Assembly: GCF_021440345.1 (NCBI RefSeq)
Contig: NZ_JAKCNS010000015.1
Coordinates: 1 to 64,000 of the forward strand
DNA length: 64,000 nt
Origin: Kluyvera intermedia
GTDB lineage: Bacteria; Pseudomonadota; Gammaproteobacteria; Enterobacterales; Enterobacteriaceae
Direction of reading: 5' to 3'
Both the position numbers and the translations under genes were made by a program. Every line of letters starts with the position of its first letter. Position 1 is the first letter of the stretch. The notes beneath the pieces were generated by a model. The model made no database searches and was not told the DNA's origin. It was given only the letters and a program-made list of their open reading frames with translations. Below are positions 1 to 9,138 of this stretch, piece by piece.

Positions 1-204
1 ATAAGTTGGAGTCATTACCGAGAAATAGTTTCCTTATTTGCATATTCATTACAAAACGCCATTTCATTTTATGAGCTAAGGCGAAAACATTTTTGGCTTA
101 ATCCCTGACACTGTATAGGGATAAGATGACGTTTAAGCTGACTTAAAAATGTACGATTTGGCCGCCGACAGCTAACGTTATAGTGGCAGCGATCACACTT
201 TTCG

Positions 205-249
205 CTCATCCCTGCGACTCCTCCCCGGCTAATCCAGGACAGGAGGAGG
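205..249 (+). promoter_or_regulatory. malPQ promoter region with MalT-box-like repeats
   Basis: Three purine-rich motifs resembling the MalT box GGGGA(T/G)GAGG lie upstream of malP. Two are on the minus strand (GGGATGAG at 212-205 and GGGGAGGAG at 226-218) and one on the plus strand (GGAGGAGG at 242-249). MalT, activated by maltotriose and ATP, binds such clustered boxes in E. coli. The rest of 1-312 is AT-rich leader; by synteny malT would diverge just left of the window, but no part of its coding sequence is recognisable here. The box assignment is by motif only. Confidence 0.6.
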
Positions 250-312
250 AAGTCGCGCAATCAGCCCGGCACACTAGCGCTAATGTTTATGTAAAAAGGA
301 TTCTAATTCGCT

Positions 313-2703
313 ATGTCACAGCCTACTTTTAATCACGATTCATTCCAGGCTGCCCTGACGCGTCAGTGGCAGCGCTTTGGCCTACAGGCCGCTTCCGAAA
401 TGACGTCTCACCAGTGGTGGCAGGCTGTGAGCGGCGCGCTGGCAGAGCAGCTTTCCGCACAGCCGGTAGCTAAGCCGGCAAAAAATCAGCGCCATGTGAA
501 CTACATCTCCATGGAGTTCCTGATTGGCCGTCTGACCGGCAACAACCTGCTCAACCTCGGCTGGTACGAAGGCGTCAGCGAGGCGCTGAAAGGCTACAAC
601 ATCAACCTGACTGACCTGCTGGAAGAAGAGACCGATCCGGCTCTGGGCAATGGTGGGCTGGGGCGTCTGGCAGCATGCTTCCTCGACTCAATGGCCACCG
701 TTGGCCAGTCGGCGACCGGCTACGGCCTGAACTACCAGTACGGCCTGTTCCGTCAGTCCTTTGACGACGGCCATCAGATGGAAGCGCCGGACGACTGGAA
801 GCGCGGCAGCTACCCGTGGTTCCGCCATAACGCGGCGCTGGACGTTCAGGTAGGTATCGGCGGTAAAGTGGTGAAAGGAGAGTGGCAGCCGGCATTTACC
901 ATCACCGGTGAAGCCTGGGATCTGCCGGTGCTGGGTTATCGTAACGGCGTGGCGCAGCCTCTGCGTCTGTGGCAGGCGACCCACGCGCACCCGTTTAACC
1001 TGACCAAATTCAACGATGGCGATTTCCTGCGTGCAGAACAGCAGGGTATCGACGCCGAGAAGCTGACCAAAGTGCTCTACCCGAACGACAACCATACCGC
1101 CGGTAAAAAGCTGCGCTTGATGCAGCAGTACTTCCAGTGTGCCTGCTCGGTAGCCGATATTCTGCGCCGTCACCATCTGGCGGGCCGCAAGCTGCACGAA
1201 CTGGCTGATTTCGAAGTCATTCAGCTTAACGACACCCACCCAACCATCGCGATTCCAGAACTGCTGCGCGTACTGATTGATGAGCATCAACTGAGCTGGG
1301 ACGATGCCTGGGCCATCACCAGCAAAACTTTCGCCTACACCAACCACACGTTGATGCCAGAAGCGCTGGAATGCTGGGATGAAAAACTGATTAAAGCGCT
1401 GCTGCCGCGTCATATGCAGATTATTAATGAGATCAACAAACGCTTCAAAGTGCTGGTCGACAAAACCTGGCCGGGCGATGAGGCAGTTTGGGCGAAGCTC
1501 GCCGTGGTGCATAACAAGCAGGTTCGCATGGCGAACATGTGTGTGGTCAGCGGCTTTGCGGTTAACGGCGTGGCTGCACTGCACTCGGATCTGGTGGTGA
1601 AGGATCTGTTCCCGGAATATCACCAGCTGTGGCCGAACAAATTCCATAACGTCACCAATGGTATTACCCCACGTCGCTGGATCAAACAGTGCAACCCGGC
1701 GCTGGCCGCGCTGCTGGATAAATCGCTGAAGAAAGAGTGGGCCAACGATCTTGATCAACTGATCAATCTGGAAAAATACGCCGACGACGCGAAATTCCGT
1801 CAGCAGTACCGCGAGATCAAGCTGGCGAACAAACAGCGTCTGGTGAAATTTATCAAAGCGCGTACCGGTATTGAGATCACCACCAACGCTATTTTTGATA
1901 TTCAGATCAAACGTCTGCACGAATACAAACGTCAGCACCTGAATCTGCTGCACATTCTGGCGCTGTATAAAGAGATTCGTGAAAATCCGCAGGCAGACCG
2001 CGTACCGCGCGTGTTCCTGTTTGGCGCGAAAGCGGCTCCTGGCTACTACCTGGCGAAAAACATCATTCTGGCGATCAACAAAGTTGCCGAAGCGGTGAAC
2101 AACGACCCGAAAGTGGGCGATAAGCTGAAAGTGGTGTTCCTGCCGGATTACTGCGTGTCGGCGGCCGAGATGCTGATCCCGGCGGCAGATGTGTCCGAGC
2201 AGATCTCCACCGCGGGCAAAGAGGCTTCCGGTACCGGCAACATGAAGCTGGCACTGAACGGCGCGCTGACCGTCGGTACCCTGGACGGTGCGAACGTTGA
2301 AATCGCCGAGCAGGTGGGCGAGGAAAACATCTTTATCTTCGGTCACACCGTCGAGCAGGTGAAAGCGCTGAAGGCGAAAGGCTACGATCCGCTGAAATGG
2401 CGTAAAGCCGACAAGCAGCTGGACGCGGTGCTAAAAGAGCTGGAGAGCGGTAAATACAGCGACGGCGACAAACACGCGTTTGACCAGATGCTGCACAGCA
2501 TCGGCAAGCAGGGCGGCGACCCGTATCTGGTCATGGCCGACTTCGCCGCCTATGTAGAAGCGCAGAAGCAGGTTGATGTGCTGTACCGTGACCAGGAAGC
2601 CTGGACGCGTGCCGCCATCCTGAATACCGCGCGCTGCGGCATGTTTAGCTCCGATCGCTCTATCCGCGATTATCAAAAACGTATCTGGCAGGCAAAACGC
2701 TAA
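313..2703 (+). CDS. malP: Maltodextrin phosphorylase
   Basis: Cytoplasmic glycogen/maltodextrin phosphorylase that splits alpha-1,4 glucans with phosphate, giving glucose-1-phosphate and a shortened maltodextrin. The 796-residue product is the usual length for MalP and is collinear with the family throughout. The pyridoxal-phosphate region [17 protein letters not shown] is present, with the Schiff-base lysine at about residue 645, and the [13 protein letters not shown] segment typical of phosphorylases lies near residue 115. The ATG at 313 is preceded by AAAAAGGA. malQ follows after 9 bp, so the two are surely one operon. The MalT-box-like repeats upstream fit maltotriose induction. GlgP is the only close alternative, but the malQ partner and the sequence favour MalP. 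Confidence 0.97.
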   Translation: MSQPTFNHDSFQAALTRQWQRFGLQAASEMTSHQWWQAVSGALAEQLSAQPVAKPAKNQRHVNYISMEFLIGRLTGNNLLNLGWYEGVSEALKGYNINLTDLLEEETDPALGNGGLGRLAACFLDSMATVGQSATGYGLNYQYGLFRQSFDDGHQMEAPDDWKRGSYPWFRHNAALDVQVGIGGKVVKGEWQPAFTITGEAWDLPVLGYRNGVAQPLRLWQATHAHPFNLTKFNDGDFLRAEQQGIDAEKLTKVLYPNDNHTAGKKLRLMQQYFQCACSVADILRRHHLAGRKLHELADFEVIQLNDTHPTIAIPELLRVLIDEHQLSWDDAWAITSKTFAYTNHTLMPEALECWDEKLIKALLPRHMQIINEINKRFKVLVDKTWPGDEAVWAKLAVVHNKQVRMANMCVVSGFAVNGVAALHSDLVVKDLFPEYHQLWPNKFHNVTNGITPRRWIKQCNPALAALLDKSLKKEWANDLDQLINLEKYADDAKFRQQYREIKLANKQRLVKFIKARTGIEITTNAIFDIQIKRLHEYKRQHLNLLHILALYKEIRENPQADRVPRVFLFGAKAAPGYYLAKNIILAINKVAEAVNNDPKVGDKLKVVFLPDYCVSAAEMLIPAADVSEQISTAGKEASGTGNMKLALNGALTVGTLDGANVEIAEQVGEENIFIFGHTVEQVKALKAKGYDPLKWRKADKQLDAVLKELESGKYSDGDKHAFDQMLHSIGKQGGDPYLVMADFAAYVEAQKQVDVLYRDQEAWTRAAILNTARCGMFSSDRSIRDYQKRIWQAKR

Positions 2704-2712
2704 GGACAGGCA

Positions 2713-4797
2713 ATGGAAAGCAAACGCCTCGATAATGCCGCGCTGGCGGCGGGGATTAGCCCAAACTACATCAATGCCCACGGTAAGCCGCAGTCTATCG
2801 GTGCCGACACCAAACGGCGTTTGCTTGACGCGATGCACCACGGCGCTGCTGCCGATGTGGCAGCCACGCCGGTGCCGAACGTGATGGTCTGGACGTACGG
2901 CAAGAAAATGGCGCTGCCGGTGGAGGGGAAAGGCGAGTTTAGCTGGATCCTCACTACCGAAGAGGGCAAGCAGTATCAGGGGCAGGTGGCTGGGGGGAAA
3001 AACCTCAGCCTGCCGACCCGCTTGTCGGAAGGGTATCATTCACTGACTTTGACGCAGAGCGATGAACGCTGGCACTGCCGGGTGATTGTAGCCCCTGAGC
3101 GCTGCTATGAACCGAAGCCGCTCAAAGAGGCGAAAAAGCTGTGGGGCGCCTGCGTGCAACTTTATACGCTGCGTTCGGAGAAAAACTGGGGGATTGGCGA
3201 TTTTGGCGACCTGAAGGCGATGCTGCCGGAAGTCGCCAAACGCGGCGGCGCGTTTATTGGCCTCAACCCAATCCACGCGCTCTACCCGGCGAACCCGGAA
3301 AGCGCCAGCCCGTACAGCCCTTCTTCGCGCCGCTGGATGAACGTTATCTACATCGACGTCAACGCGGTGGAAGACTTTGCCAAAAGTGAAGAGGCTCAGG
3401 CATGGTGGAAACTACCGGCAACGCAGAAGAAGCTGAAAGCCGCGCGTGACGTGGAGCAGGTGGACTACACCGCGGTCACCGAACTGAAAATGGCCGCGCT
3501 GCGTATGGCGTGGAATCGCTTTGCCAAACGCAATGATGAGCAGATGACGGCCTTCCGCTACTTTGTCGACAAAGAAGGCGAGAGTCTGTATTGGCAGGCG
3601 GCATTTGATGCGCTGCATGCGCATCAGGTGAAAGAAGATCCGATGCGTTGGGGCTGGCCGGTATGGCCGGAAGCCTATCGCACGACCGAAAGCCCGGAAG
3701 TGCACGCGTTTTGCAAGAAACATGCTGACGAGGTGGATTTCTACCTGTGGCTACAATGGCTGGCGTATAGCCAGTTTGCCGACTGCTGGCAGACCAGTCA
3801 GCGCGATGACATGCCAATTGGCCTCTACCGCGATCTGGCGGTAGGTGTGGCAGAAGGCGGCGCGGAAACCTGGTGCGACCGCGAGCTTTACTGCCTGAAG
3901 GCATCCGTTGGGGCACCGCCGGATATCCTCGGGCCGCTGGGGCAAAACTGGGGATTGCCGCCGATGGATCCGCATATCATCGCGGCCCGCGCCTATGAGC
4001 CGTTTATCGAACTGCTGCGCGCTAATATGAAGAACTGCGGCGCACTGCGTATCGACCACGTGATGTCGGTGCTTCGCCTGTGGTGGATCCCGTACGGTGA
4101 AACCGCCGATCATGGTGCCTACGTGCAGTATCCGGTGGATGCGCTGCTGTCGATTTTGGCGCTGGAAAGTAAGCGTCACAACTGTATGGTGATTGGCGAA
4201 GACTTAGGAACGGTGCCGGTTGAAATCGTCAGTAAGCTGCGTAAGAGCGGTGTTTACTCCTACAAAGTGCTCTATTTTGAGAATGACCACGAGAAGACCT
4301 TCCGCTCGCCAAAAGCGTATCCGGAGCAGTCGATGGCCGTGGCTACCACCCATGACCTGCCAACGCTGCGCGGCTATTGGGAGAGTGGAGATCTGACGCT
4401 GGGCAATGAGCTGGGGCTTTACCCTGACGCTGACGTTCTGCGCGGGCTGTATCAGGATCGCGAACTGGCGAAACAAGGGCTGCTGGATGCGCTGCACAAG
4501 TACGGCGCGCTGCCGAAACGTGCGGGTCACAAGGCGTCGCTGATGTCGATGACCACCACCTTAAGCCGCGGTATGCAGCGCTATATTGCGGATAGCAACA
4601 GCGCGCTGCTGGGACTGCAACCGGAGGATTGGCTGCAAATGTCCTCGCCGGTGAATATTCCGGGAACCAGCACTGAATACCCGAACTGGCGGCGTAAGCT
4701 CTCCACCTCGCTGGAAGCGATGTTTGCCGATGACGGTGTGAACAAGCTGATTAAAGATTTGGATAAGCGCCGGAAAGCGGCGAGTAAGAAGAAGTAA
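2713..4797 (+). CDS. malQ: 4-alpha-glucanotransferase (amylomaltase)
   Basis: GH77 amylomaltase that transfers maltosyl and longer dextrinyl units between maltodextrins, releasing glucose and making chains long enough for MalP. It has 694 residues, the full family length. The nucleophile motif RIDHVM places the catalytic aspartate at residue 448, and IGEDLGTVP gives the acid/base glutamate at residue 496. An N-terminal beta-rich extension (about residues 1-140) precedes the TIM barrel, as in enterobacterial MalQ. AGGA lies just upstream of the ATG. It is the second and last gene of the malPQ operon, followed by a strong hairpin terminator. Confidence 0.97.
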   Translation: MESKRLDNAALAAGISPNYINAHGKPQSIGADTKRRLLDAMHHGAAADVAATPVPNVMVWTYGKKMALPVEGKGEFSWILTTEEGKQYQGQVAGGKNLSLPTRLSEGYHSLTLTQSDERWHCRVIVAPERCYEPKPLKEAKKLWGACVQLYTLRSEKNWGIGDFGDLKAMLPEVAKRGGAFIGLNPIHALYPANPESASPYSPSSRRWMNVIYIDVNAVEDFAKSEEAQAWWKLPATQKKLKAARDVEQVDYTAVTELKMAALRMAWNRFAKRNDEQMTAFRYFVDKEGESLYWQAAFDALHAHQVKEDPMRWGWPVWPEAYRTTESPEVHAFCKKHADEVDFYLWLQWLAYSQFADCWQTSQRDDMPIGLYRDLAVGVAEGGAETWCDRELYCLKASVGAPPDILGPLGQNWGLPPMDPHIIAARAYEPFIELLRANMKNCGALRIDHVMSVLRLWWIPYGETADHGAYVQYPVDALLSILALESKRHNCMVIGEDLGTVPVEIVSKLRKSGVYSYKVLYFENDHEKTFRSPKAYPEQSMAVATTHDLPTLRGYWESGDLTLGNELGLYPDADVLRGLYQDRELAKQGLLDALHKYGALPKRAGHKASLMSMTTTLSRGMQRYIADSNSALLGLQPEDWLQMSSPVNIPGTSTEYPNWRRKLSTSLEAMFADDGVNKLIKDLDKRRKAASKKK

Positions 4798-4804
4798 AAA
4801 TGAA

Positions 4805-4834
4805 AACGCCGGAGGCTTGCCCCGGCGTTTTTTT
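4805..4834. terminator. Bidirectional terminator between malQ and gntT
   Basis: An 8-bp GC-rich stem (AACGCCGG paired with CCGGCGTT, 4805-4812 and 4822-4829) with a 9-base loop is followed by a run of T on the plus strand. A short T run also follows on the minus strand, so it could serve both convergent genes. Confidence 0.9.
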
Positions 4835-4851
4835 ATCTGTCATTTGTGGTG

Positions 4852-6168
4852 TTAAACCACCATCCCCAGCAGCAGACAACCTACCAGACCGCAAACCGAG
4901 ATAATGGTTTCCAGCATCGACCAGGACTTGATGGTCTCGCCGATAGTCAGGTTGAAGTACTCTTTGAACAGCCAGAAACCTGGATCGTTCACGTGAGAGA
5001 AGATGACGGAACCGGAACCGACCGCAATAACCATCAATTCTGGGCTGACGCCGGTGGTGGCAATCAGTGGTGCCGCGATGCCGCCTGCGGTAATGGCCGC
5101 AACGGTCGCTGAACCCAGCGCAATACGCAGAACGGCGGCGATAGACCATGCCATAAACAGCGGAGAGACGTTAGATTCGTGCATGATAGAGGCGATGTAT
5201 TTATCCACGCCGCTGTCGACCAGAACCTGTTTGAACGCACCGCCACCGCCGATAATCAGCAGCATCATGGCGATGATTTTGATAGAGGAGATCAGCGTAT
5301 CGTTGATTTCGTCCATCGAACGACCACGGTTCAGGCCGAAGGTGAAGATAGCAATCAGCACGGCAATCAGCGTCGCCATCACCGGGTCGCCGAAGAACTC
5401 AGCGGCAGGCAGCAGGGCGTGACCTTTCGGCAGCACCATTTCAGCAACGGCACGCAGTGCCATCAGAATAACCGGAACCAGAGAAGTCCAGACGCTGACG
5501 CCGAAGGACGGCATTTCTGCATCGGTGAAGGTTTTCGGGTTGTGCAGACCTTCCGGGATTGGCTTGTCGATGCCTTTCAGGCAGCGAGCGTAAACCGGGC
5601 CCGCCAGAATAACGGTAGGGATTGCCAGCAGCGTACCGTACAGCAGCGTTTTACCCATATCCGCGTGGAAAATGGTGGCGATAGCGGTTGGGCCTGGGTG
5701 CGGTGGCAGGAAGCCGTGGGTAACGGACAGCGCCGCAGCCATTGGCACACCGACGTACAGCAGTGGAATACGCGCGGAAGCGGCGATGGTGAAGACCAGC
5801 GGCAGCAGCAGCACGAAGCCCACTTCATAGAACAGCGCGAAGCCTACGGTGAAACCGGTCAGAACAACGGCCCACTGGATGTGCTTGCGACCAAATTTGT
5901 CGATAAGGGTGGTAGCGATACGCTGTGCACCACCGCAGTCGGCCAGCATCTTACCGAGCATGGCGCCGAAGCCCATAATCAGCGCCAGACCACCGAGGGT
6001 GCCGCCTACGCCGTTTTTAATGGAGACGATCACTTTGTCCAGGGGCATGCCCTGCATCAATCCGACGGCAAGTGCCACCAGAACCAGTGCGATGAATCCG
6101 TTCATTTTGAAGCGGATCATCAACAGTAATAAGAGGATAACCCCGATTGCTACGATGATTAATGGCAT
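4852..6168 (-). CDS. gntT: High-affinity gluconate permease
   Basis: Inner-membrane gluconate:H+ symporter of the GntP family. From the ATG whose codon is 6168-6166 the protein has 438 residues, starting MPLIIVAIGV, the length and N-terminus of E. coli GntT. The frame is open for 28 more codons upstream, but that stretch is not hydrophobic and lacks family similarity. A dozen or so hydrophobic segments run through the protein, with conserved stretches such as HGFLPPHPGPTAIATIF and FSHVNDPGFWL. It is convergent with malQ. Three GntR-operator-like sequences lie upstream, consistent with repression lifted by gluconate. Confidence 0.95.
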   Translation of the reverse strand: MPLIIVAIGVILLLLLMIRFKMNGFIALVLVALAVGLMQGMPLDKVIVSIKNGVGGTLGGLALIMGFGAMLGKMLADCGGAQRIATTLIDKFGRKHIQWAVVLTGFTVGFALFYEVGFVLLLPLVFTIAASARIPLLYVGVPMAAALSVTHGFLPPHPGPTAIATIFHADMGKTLLYGTLLAIPTVILAGPVYARCLKGIDKPIPEGLHNPKTFTDAEMPSFGVSVWTSLVPVILMALRAVAEMVLPKGHALLPAAEFFGDPVMATLIAVLIAIFTFGLNRGRSMDEINDTLISSIKIIAMMLLIIGGGGAFKQVLVDSGVDKYIASIMHESNVSPLFMAWSIAAVLRIALGSATVAAITAGGIAAPLIATTGVSPELMVIAVGSGSVIFSHVNDPGFWLFKEYFNLTIGETIKSWSMLETIISVCGLVGCLLLGMVV

Positions 6169-6187
6169 AATTTTTCCAGCCTTTAAT

Positions 6188-6203
6188 ATGTTATGGGTAA
6201 CGT
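6188..6203. promoter_or_regulatory. GntR-operator-like site proximal to gntT
   Basis: ATGTTATGGGTAACGT matches the GntR operator ATGTTACCGATAACAT at about 13 of 16 positions. It sits about 20 bp upstream of the gntT start, so it would lie in the transcribed leader. Call by motif only. Confidence 0.5.
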
Positions 6204-6334
6204 CATTGTTGCTGCGACAACTTCCAATTGTCCCTACAGAGGGAATAGGCACTGACTACTTCACGCCACCGCAATGTTGTATGACTCAGACAGAGAATAG
6301 CTGGCTATTATTTAACTCGGTGGCGTATGGCGGG

Positions 6335-6350
6335 ATGATACGGGTAACAT
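6335..6350. promoter_or_regulatory. GntR operator-like site of gntT
   Basis: Read on the minus (coding) strand this is ATGTTACCCGTATCAT, an excellent match to GntR operators of the E. coli gluconate genes. It is about 170 bp upstream of the gntT start. Confidence 0.7.
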
Positions 6351-6453
6351 GGCGTGTTTGAGAATATGCCAGAGGGTGGAAATGTGAAATATGCGACTCC
6401 AGTCAAACTATTGGCTGGTTTTATGCAGCGTTGCGGATAGCAAAATGAGAGAA

Positions 6454-6470
6454 ATGTTGCGCGGTAACAT
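6454..6470. promoter_or_regulatory. Distal GntR-operator-like site
   Basis: ATGTTGCGCGGTAACAT keeps both outer half sites (ATGTT and GTAACAT) of the GntR operator but is one base longer. It lies 119 bp upstream of the 6335 site, measured start to start. In E. coli two gntT operators act together through DNA looping, so a distant pair here fits. The rest of 6169-6581 holds no gene that I can support. Confidence 0.5.
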
Positions 6471-6530
6471 GGGAAATGAGGGGATATTGTTCAGACAGGC
6501 TAAGCGCCATCAGGAGAATGCTGATACTAA

Positions 6531-6559
6531 CCCGGGGTCGGCAAAACGCCTTGCCCGGG
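6531..6559. repeat. REP-like hairpin after nfuA
   Basis: Two CCCGGG blocks (6531-6536 and 6554-6559) pair with each other, with an inner GGC/GCC pair and an AAAA loop centre. It lies just past the nfuA stop and has no T run. It resembles enterobacterial REP units and may stabilise the nfuA transcript 3' end. Confidence 0.5.
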
Positions 6560-6581
6560 CCGAGGGAAAACACTCGAATAC

Positions 6582-7157
6582 TTAGTAGTAAGAGTGCTCG
6601 CCGCGCTGGTGTTCGGTGAGATCGCGTACGCCTTTCAGCTCAGGGAACTCGACCAGCAGCTGTTTCTCGATGCCTTCTTTCAGGGTCACGTCGACCATGG
6701 AACAACCGTTACAACCGCCGCCAAACTGTAGGATGGCCAGGCCGTCGTCGGTGATTTCCATCAGCGTAACGCGGCCGCCGTGGCCTGCCAGCTGTGGGTT
6801 AATCTGTGATTGCAGCATGTACTCAACGCGCTCCATCAGCGGTGCGTCGTCGGTCACTTTACGCATTTTGGCGTTTGGCGCCTTCAGCGTCAGCTGAGAA
6901 CCCAGCTGGTCGGTGACGAAATCAATTTCCGCATCTTCCAGATACGGAGCGCTCAGTTCATCGACATAGGCGGTGATCTGTTCAAATTTCAGTGCTGTGT
7001 CACTTGCTTCCACCGCATCCGGCGGGCAATAAGAAACGCCGCATTCTGCGTTAGGCGTACCAGGGTTGATCACAAATACACGGATCTGTGTCCCTTCTTC
7101 CTGATTTTGCAGAAGTTTGGCAAAGTGCGCTTGCGCAGTATCGGAAATACGGATCAT
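6582..7157 (-). CDS. nfuA: Fe/S biogenesis protein NfuA
   Basis: Fe-S cluster carrier that delivers [4Fe-4S] clusters to apo-proteins, important under oxidative stress and iron starvation. It has 191 residues, the full family length. The N-terminal half is a degenerate A-type carrier domain. The C-terminal Nfu domain carries the cluster-binding CNGC motif ([12 protein letters not shown], about residues 146-157). It lies downstream of gntX on the same strand, 58 bp away, with its own promoter-like sequence in the gap. A near-consensus IscR type 1 site overlaps that promoter, so repression by [2Fe-2S]-IscR is likely. Confidence 0.96.
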   Translation of the reverse strand: MIRISDTAQAHFAKLLQNQEEGTQIRVFVINPGTPNAECGVSYCPPDAVEASDTALKFEQITAYVDELSAPYLEDAEIDFVTDQLGSQLTLKAPNAKMRKVTDDAPLMERVEYMLQSQINPQLAGHGGRVTLMEITDDGLAILQFGGGCNGCSMVDVTLKEGIEKQLLVEFPELKGVRDLTEHQRGEHSYY

Positions 7158-7169
7158 AGCTTTGACCTA

Positions 7170-7194
7170 ATAGTTGACTACTTTAGTTGGTTAT
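7170..7194. promoter_or_regulatory. IscR type 1-like operator at the nfuA promoter
   Basis: This 25-bp sequence begins ATAGTTGACTA and ends AGTTGGTTAT. It matches the recalled IscR type 1 consensus (ATA-S-YY-GACT ... AGTC-RR-S-TAT) at all but about two fixed positions. On the minus strand it overlaps a TATTAT -10-like sequence near 7193-7198, the right place for repression of nfuA. Confidence 0.7.
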
Positions 7195-7215
7195 AATACG
7201 CCCATCGCTGGGGGT

Positions 7216-7890
7216 CTACAAGGTGCGACACAGACACCATACCTGAACGCTTGCCGCGCCATTTCGCAAAAGCAGGCGGGAAATCTCGGCCACGGTGCTG
7301 CCCGTCGTCACAACATCATCCACAATAACCATATGGCGACCCTGTACCGGTAATTCAAGCTGGAAAGCATTTTTCAGGTTGTGCCGACGTCGCCTGGCGT
7401 TGAGTTGATGTTGCGTAGCGGTGGGCCGGATGCGGGAAAGCGTTCGTGGGTTATATTCGCAGGGCAACCACGCGCTGAGCGCCTTACACAGCAGTTCACT
7501 TTGATTAAAGCCGCGCCGCCAGTGCCGTCGCTGCCATAGTGGCACGCTGATAAGTTGCTCAGGGGCCGGCAGCCCCGAGTGCTGGCGAACGGCTAAAAGC
7601 AGCAGGCGAGCCAACGTGGATGCCAGTTCGGCCTGGCCGCTGAACTTGAAGCGATGCACCATCTGACTGAGCGGCGGCTGATAGTCATTCACCGCCACTA
7701 ACCGCTGCCATGGCGGCGGTTTTTGCAAGCAGCGGCCGCACGGTGTATTCATGCTGGCTGATGGTAATCCACACTGCGGGCAACCGCACATCTTGCTAAA
7801 TAACGTTCTGGCACAGCGTGAGCAAACGCCCCATGCCGGTAGCGCCAGCGGCATTTTGCATAGCCAGCATAAGCCGTGGACTGTTAGCAT
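7216..7890 (-). CDS. gntX: ComF/GntX family phosphoribosyltransferase-like protein
   Basis: Double-zinc-ribbon plus phosphoribosyltransferase-fold protein of the ComF family. E. coli GntX was linked to gluconate transport and to using DNA as a nutrient; the molecular role is not established. From the ATG at 7890 it is 224 residues, preceded by a strong AAGGGGGG ribosome-binding site; a longer frame to 8007 is open but would run into bioH. Paired cysteines (CWLC, CSRC, CPQC, CGRC) occupy the first 60 residues. The PRPP-binding signature VIVDDVVTTGSTV is near residue 190. It is divergent from bioH with 38 bp between starts. Confidence 0.92.
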   Translation of the reverse strand: MLTVHGLCWLCKMPLALPAWGVCSRCARTLFSKMCGCPQCGLPSASMNTPCGRCLQKPPPWQRLVAVNDYQPPLSQMVHRFKFSGQAELASTLARLLLLAVRQHSGLPAPEQLISVPLWQRRHWRRGFNQSELLCKALSAWLPCEYNPRTLSRIRPTATQHQLNARRRRHNLKNAFQLELPVQGRHMVIVDDVVTTGSTVAEISRLLLRNGAASVQVWCLCRTL

Positions 7891-7928
7891 AATCCCCCCT
7901 TGAAGCGAAGAAATGAGAACAATAGCTG

Positions 7929-8705
7929 ATGAACGACATCTGGTGGCAAACCACGGGCGAAGGAAATTGTCATCTTGTGCTGCTGCACGGATGGGGACTG
8001 AATGCACAGGTCTGGGATTGCATCACGGCGGAATTAGGTGCGCATTTCACATTGCATCTGGTCGATTTACCGGGCTACGGACGCAGCGTCGGTTTTGGCG
8101 CTTTATCGCTGGAAGAGATGGCCGAGAAGGTGCTGGAGAAAGCGCCAGCGCAGGCCGTCTGGCTTGGCTGGAGCCTGGGAGGGTTGGTCGCGAGCCAAAT
8201 TGCATTACGCCATCCTGAACGCGTACAGGCGCTGGTGACCGTTGCGTCATCGCCATGCTTTGCTGCGCATGATGAGTGGCCGGGGATCAAACCCGAGGTA
8301 TTGAGCGGTTTCCAGCAGCAGCTCAGCGATGATTTTCAGCGTACCGTCGAACGTTTCCTGGCGCTGCAAACCATGGGCACCGAGAGTGCCCGCCAGGATG
8401 CCAGAGCGCTGAAGCAGACGGTACTGTCTTTGCCTATGCCGTCATCAGAGGTCCTTAACGGTGGGTTGGAGATTCTAAAAACTGCCGACCTGCGTCAGTC
8501 GCTGGTGGAACTGAGTGTGCCATTTTTGCGTATGTACGGGCGGCTGGATGGGTTGGTTCCGCGTAAAATCATCCCGCTGCTTGATGCGTTGTGGCCAGCG
8601 AGTGAATCGGTGATGTTTGATAAGGCGGCGCACGCGCCGTTTATCTCTCATCCGCAGGCGTTCTGCGAACCGCTGGTGGCTTTGAAAAAGCAGTTAACGA
8701 ATTAA
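7929..8705 (+). CDS. bioH: Pimeloyl-[acyl-carrier protein] methyl ester esterase
   Basis: Alpha/beta hydrolase that removes the methyl group from pimeloyl-ACP methyl ester, ending the disguised fatty-acid route to the pimelate part of biotin. The nucleophile elbow GWSLGG places Ser82 where E. coli BioH has it. The acid is the aspartate in YGRLDGLVP and the histidine is in KAAHAPFI. The length of 258 residues is two more than the usual 256. It stands apart from the bio operon, as in E. coli, and is divergent from gntX with a very short shared promoter region. Confidence 0.96.
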   Translation: MNDIWWQTTGEGNCHLVLLHGWGLNAQVWDCITAELGAHFTLHLVDLPGYGRSVGFGALSLEEMAEKVLEKAPAQAVWLGWSLGGLVASQIALRHPERVQALVTVASSPCFAAHDEWPGIKPEVLSGFQQQLSDDFQRTVERFLALQTMGTESARQDARALKQTVLSLPMPSSEVLNGGLEILKTADLRQSLVELSVPFLRMYGRLDGLVPRKIIPLLDALWPASESVMFDKAAHAPFISHPQAFCEPLVALKKQLTN

Positions 8706-8820
8706 TTCCTGCAGGACGTGGTAAAACAGATATTCATAGCAATACTTAAGCTGTTGCGACAGGTGATTATTTCATCCGAACGTCGTGGCGCAAAAACAAC
8801 CCTTATGGAGAGTAGAGGCT

Positions 8821-9090
8821 ATGAAACTTATTACAGGTATTGTTGCATCTCTGGTAATTGGCTCCCTGTCGTTCGGTGCGTTTGCTGCTAAAGAGATCCA
8901 AAAAGATGATGTCGCCAAGATGAAGTTGACCAAAATCGGCAACATCACCACCTCAAGAACCACGTCACCAATGGACGCTAAGCGCGATCTGTCTAAAAAG
9001 GCGGATGAGCTGGGCGGGAAGTACTACGTGATCATTGCGGGTGGGAAAAACGAAAAAACCGTTCACGGTAATGCGGACGTCTATAAATAG
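8821..9090 (+). CDS. DUF1471 (YhcN/BhsA/McbA family) periplasmic protein
   Basis: Small secreted protein of 89 residues. It starts MKLITGIVASLV, has a signal peptide with likely cleavage after AFA (about residue 22), and a mature DUF1471 domain with the typical ending GGKYYVIIAGGKNEKTVHGNADVYK. GGAGAG stands upstream of this ATG; an in-frame ATG 36 bp earlier would put charged residues ahead of the signal peptide and is less likely. Members of the family affect biofilm formation and stress resistance, but paralogues differ and I cannot assign which one this is. It sits between bioH and feoC, where E. coli K-12 has a different gene (yhgA). Confidence 0.88.
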   Translation: MKLITGIVASLVIGSLSFGAFAAKEIQKDDVAKMKLTKIGNITTSRTTSPMDAKRDLSKKADELGGKYYVIIAGGKNEKTVHGNADVYK

Positions 9091-9101
9091 CTTCTAACCT
9101 T

Positions 9102-9134
9102 CTATTCCCGGCGTCAGGTTAACGCCGGGAATAG
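9102..9134. terminator. Long hairpin between convergent DUF1471 gene and feoC
   Basis: A perfect 13-bp inverted repeat (CTATTCCCGGCGT, 9102-9114, with its complement at 9122-9134) around a 7-base loop. There is no clear T run. Its position between two convergent genes suggests a bidirectional end or RNA-stabilising hairpin. Confidence 0.65.
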
Positions 9135-9138
9135 GGTA

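Noticed and set aside
186-201. CRP-like sequence in the malP leader
   Set aside because: Only about 8 of 10 half-site positions fit and the E. coli malP promoter is driven by MalT directly.
69-260. 63-codon minus-strand frame upstream of malP
   Set aside because: It spans the MalT-box-like repeats, has no family resemblance and no ribosome-binding site.
688-2346. 552-codon open frame antisense to malP
   Set aside because: It lies wholly opposite malP, has no ribosome-binding site or recognisable domain, and follows from the codon bias of a GC-rich sense gene.
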